Part shown: positions 12,165-14,406 of the stretch, one piece after another
How the letters are laid out: every line of letters begins with the position of its first letter
How positions within the stretch are numbered: the stretch's first letter is position 1
Source of the DNA: FEN-727 sp036508635
GTDB lineage: Bacteria > Actinomycetota > Geothermincolia > Fen-727 > Anoxymicrobiaceae
DNA: 14,406 nucleotides
Direction: 5' to 3'
Assembly: GCA_036508635.1 (NCBI GenBank)
Contig: DATCGY010000147.1
Location: forward strand, 1 to 14,406
Notes under the pieces: generated by a model
Told to the model about the DNA's origin: nothing
Seen by the model: only the letters and a program-made list of their open reading frames with translations
Database searches by the model: none
Translations under genes and position numbers: made by a program

Positions 12165-14406
12165 ATGAAAACAGAGCGGGAGAGCACGGTAGTCGTATAT
12201 TTCTCCACGACCTGCCCGGACTGCGCCAGGGCCAAGAAGCAGTTCGAGGAATGGGGTATTGAATACGAGGGCCGCAACATCGAAGAGGGCGACAACGCCG
12301 TCGAGATGTACGAGCGCTACTCGTCCACTATAGTTCCAACCATAATAATCGGTGGCGAGGTCTTTCTTGGATTTTCTCGGGAGCATGACCATATCGTGCA
12401 GACCCTCGAGGCGTTCGGTCTGCTGGGCGAGGCTCAAGGGGAGATCGATGACTCACCGCACATCGATCCGGTTTGCGGCATGGAAGTTATTCCGTCGAGC
12501 GCGGCGGCGACAGCCGAGCACGATGGCGAGACCTACTATTTCTGCAACGTGAAGTGCCGCGACAAGTTCGTCACGGACCCCGACAAGTACCTGGGCCCGG
12601 AGGGCGCCACCGACGACATGGAAGGCATACCTGCAGCCCCTGCCGAAAAACGCCGCGGCACAGCCAGGCTTCACATACCAGTCGGCGGGATGTCATGCGC
12701 CTCGTGTGTCGAGAAGGTGGAAAAAGGCGTCGCGGGCCTCGAGGGAGTCGAATCGGCGACGGCCAACTTCGCGACCGACTCGGTCGAAGTGACGTACCGA
12801 ACTGACAGGATAGCACCAACCCGCATAATGGAAGAGATCAAATCGCTTGGGTACGAGCCCCTGCTCTCCAAGGCCATCTTCCCCATCGAGGGAATGTCAT
12901 GCGCATCGTGCGTGCAGAAAGTAGAGGTCGCACTGCGAGAGGTCGAGGGGGTCGCGGAGGCGAACGTCAACTTCGCGACTGAGACCGCGCAGGTCATGTA
13001 CGACCCGGCGCAAGCCTCGCTCGGCGACTTCAAGAAGGCCGTATCGTCGGCCGGTGATTACAGGGTCCTCGAGGTGGTCGAGGGCGGAGACGTCCGAGAG
13101 GCCCAGGCGAGCGCCCTGCAAAAGTACGTCACGATGCTTCTGGCCAAGTTCATGGCAGCGGCCTCGCTGACGATCCTTATCATGATCCTATCGATGGGCG
13201 AAAAGCTGCCGGGGATACGCCTCCTGGACATGCAGACCCGCTACTACATCCTGATGATGCTGACCATTCCGGTCATGTTCTGGGCGGGCTCCATGTTCTT
13301 CAAGGGCGCTTGGGTGGCGCTCAAACATAAGACTGCCGACATGAACACGCTCGTCGCAGTGGGAACGCTCTCGGCGTTTATCTACAGCGTCGTGGTAACG
13401 ATTACCCCCAAGACGTTCGAGGGCCTCACCGGAATGGGCAGCATGCCCGCCGTCTATTACGACTCGGCGGCGATGATCATAACCCTCATCCTGCTCGGAC
13501 GGCTGCTCGAGGCCCGCGCAAAGGGCCGCGCTTCCGGCGCCATCGCCAAGCTGCTGGGACTCCGGGCGAAAGTGGCCCACCTGGTTCGCGACGGGCGCGA
13601 AGGGGACATCCCCCTCGACGAGGTCGAGGTCGGAGACGTCCTTGCCGTCAGGCCCGGGGAGACCATCCCGGTCGATGGCGAGATACTCGAGGGAGCATCA
13701 GCCGTCAACGAGTCTATGCTCTCGGGAGAGAGCCTTCCTGTGGACAAAGCGCCCGGAGACCAGGTGGTCGGCTCGACCATCAACCTTACGGGTTCATTGC
13801 GCTTCCGCGCGACGCGCGTGGGCAAGGACACCGTCCTCTCGCAGATCGTAAGGCTGGTCGAAGAAGCGCAGGGACACAAAGCTCCCATCCAGCGCCTGGC
13901 CGACAAGGTCGCAAGCATCTTTGTGCCGACGGTGATGTCGATAGCGGTTATTACCTTCGTGGTCTGGATAATCTTCGGTCCGGCACCCATGCTGACCCAC
14001 GCCCTGCTCAACTTCGTCGCGGTCCTGATAATCGCGTGTCCGTGCGCTCTCGGGCTCGCGACCCCGACTGCGATAATGGTCGGCACGGGAAGGGGCGCGG
14101 AGCTGGGCATCCTCATCCGTGGTGGTGAGGTGCTCGAGCAGGCTCGGTCAGTCGACACCATCATCTTTGACAAGACAGGGACACTCACCGCGGGCGAGCC
14201 GTCGGTAACGGACATCATCTCGCTTAACGGGCTGTCCGAGGCGGAACTGGTCGGACTTGCGGCATCCGCCGAGATGGACTCTGAGCACCCGCTCGCAATG
14301 GCGGTCCGCGCGGAGGCTGAGGCTCGTGGTATCGAAGCGATAAGGCCCAGCTCCTTTGAAGCGATTCCCGGAAAAGGGCTCGTCGCTACCATCGATGGCA
14401 GGAGGG
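12165..14406 (+). CDS. Glutaredoxin-YHS-HMA-HMA-P1B-type copper-transporting ATPase fusion, 3' end cut by window
   Basis: One open frame of 747 codons reaches the window edge. In order it holds a glutaredoxin-like domain (1-88; STTC17PDC20 redox motif and cis-Pro58), a YHS metal-binding domain (100-143; DPVC104GMEV, C127, C131) and two HMA domains (about 168-235 and 238-305; GMSCASC at 175-181 and 243-249). The P-type ATPase core follows: SGES (520-523), membrane CPC (625-627), phosphorylated Asp669 in DKTGT, and HP (708-709). The CPC and HMA motifs mark a CopA-type Cu(I)/Ag(I) exporter in the cytoplasmic membrane. The N-terminal pair may reduce, receive or pass on the metal; that is inference. 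AGGAG ends one base before the ATG, too close for normal use, which fits a leaderless start. The ATP-binding domain's end and the last membrane helices lie outside the window. Confidence 0.93.
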   Translation, partial: MKTERESTVVVYFSTTCPDCARAKKQFEEWGIEYEGRNIEEGDNAVEMYERYSSTIVPTIIIGGEVFLGFSREHDHIVQTLEAFGLLGEAQGEIDDSPHIDPVCGMEVIPSSAAATAEHDGETYYFCNVKCRDKFVTDPDKYLGPEGATDDMEGIPAAPAEKRRGTARLHIPVGGMSCASCVEKVEKGVAGLEGVESATANFATDSVEVTYRTDRIAPTRIMEEIKSLGYEPLLSKAIFPIEGMSCASCVQKVEVALREVEGVAEANVNFATETAQVMYDPAQASLGDFKKAVSSAGDYRVLEVVEGGDVREAQASALQKYVTMLLAKFMAAASLTILIMILSMGEKLPGIRLLDMQTRYYILMMLTIPVMFWAGSMFFKGAWVALKHKTADMNTLVAVGTLSAFIYSVVVTITPKTFEGLTGMGSMPAVYYDSAAMIITLILLGRLLEARAKGRASGAIAKLLGLRAKVAHLVRDGREGDIPLDEVEVGDVLAVRPGETIPVDGEILEGASAVNESMLSGESLPVDKAPGDQVVGSTINLTGSLRFRATRVGKDTVLSQIVRLVEEAQGHKAPIQRLADKVASIFVPTVMSIAVITFVVWIIFGPAPMLTHALLNFVAVLIIACPCALGLATPTAIMVGTGRGAELGILIRGGEVLEQARSVDTIIFDKTGTLTAGEPSVTDIISLNGLSEAELVGLAASAEMDSEHPLAMAVRAEAEARGIEAIRPSSFEAIPGKGLVATIDGRR

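Overview
The window looks like chromosomal DNA of an anaerobic, probably deep-branching member of the Actinomycetota. I infer this from a GTP-type PEP carboxykinase, an M23 peptidase of actinobacterial style, the rpsF-ssb-rpsR-rplI-dnaB order, a BadF/HgdC-type activator and a DUF362-ferredoxin. The GC content is high, yet ATA (Ile) and AGG (Arg) codons are used freely, which is unlike the familiar aerobic actinobacteria. The phylum call is an inference. I saw no rRNA, tRNA, CRISPR, insertion sequence or phage gene.

Left part (1-7427). A minus-strand M23 peptidase runs off the left edge, and a plus-strand pckG is divergent from it. Each has a good sigma-70-like promoter in the gene-free stretch between them. 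A minus-strand pair follows (metallo-beta-lactamase-fold protein, then alpha/beta hydrolase), divergent from a DUF362 protein with two [4Fe-4S] motifs. Next is a minus-strand pair in which a BadF/HgdC-type activator overlaps the stop-start junction of an LppX/LolA-like lipoprotein.

Centre (7561-10831). This is the replication/translation operon rpsF-ssb-rpsR-rplI-dnaB, transcribed leftward from an extended -10 promoter. A perfect 8-bp hairpin near the 5' end of the rpsF mRNA resembles the S6:S18 autoregulatory element. All three ribosomal-protein genes lack an ATG start. rpsF and rplI use TTG. rpsR has no ATG, GTG or TTG at all and appears to start at ATC. dnaB follows a 179-bp gap with its own candidate promoter, an inverted repeat around the -10 and two opposed DnaA-box-like sequences.

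Right part (10951-14406). A small ComFB-like gene has an 18-bp tandem duplication across its stop codon. A Pro/Thr-rich protein with two hydrophobic ends converges on it. The last gene, cut by the right edge, encodes glutaredoxin, YHS, HMA, HMA and a CopA-type copper ATPase in one reading frame, possibly from a leaderless mRNA.

The most notable points are the ATC-started rpsR with its leader hairpin, the glutaredoxin-YHS-copper ATPase fusion, and the DnaA boxes upstream of dnaB.
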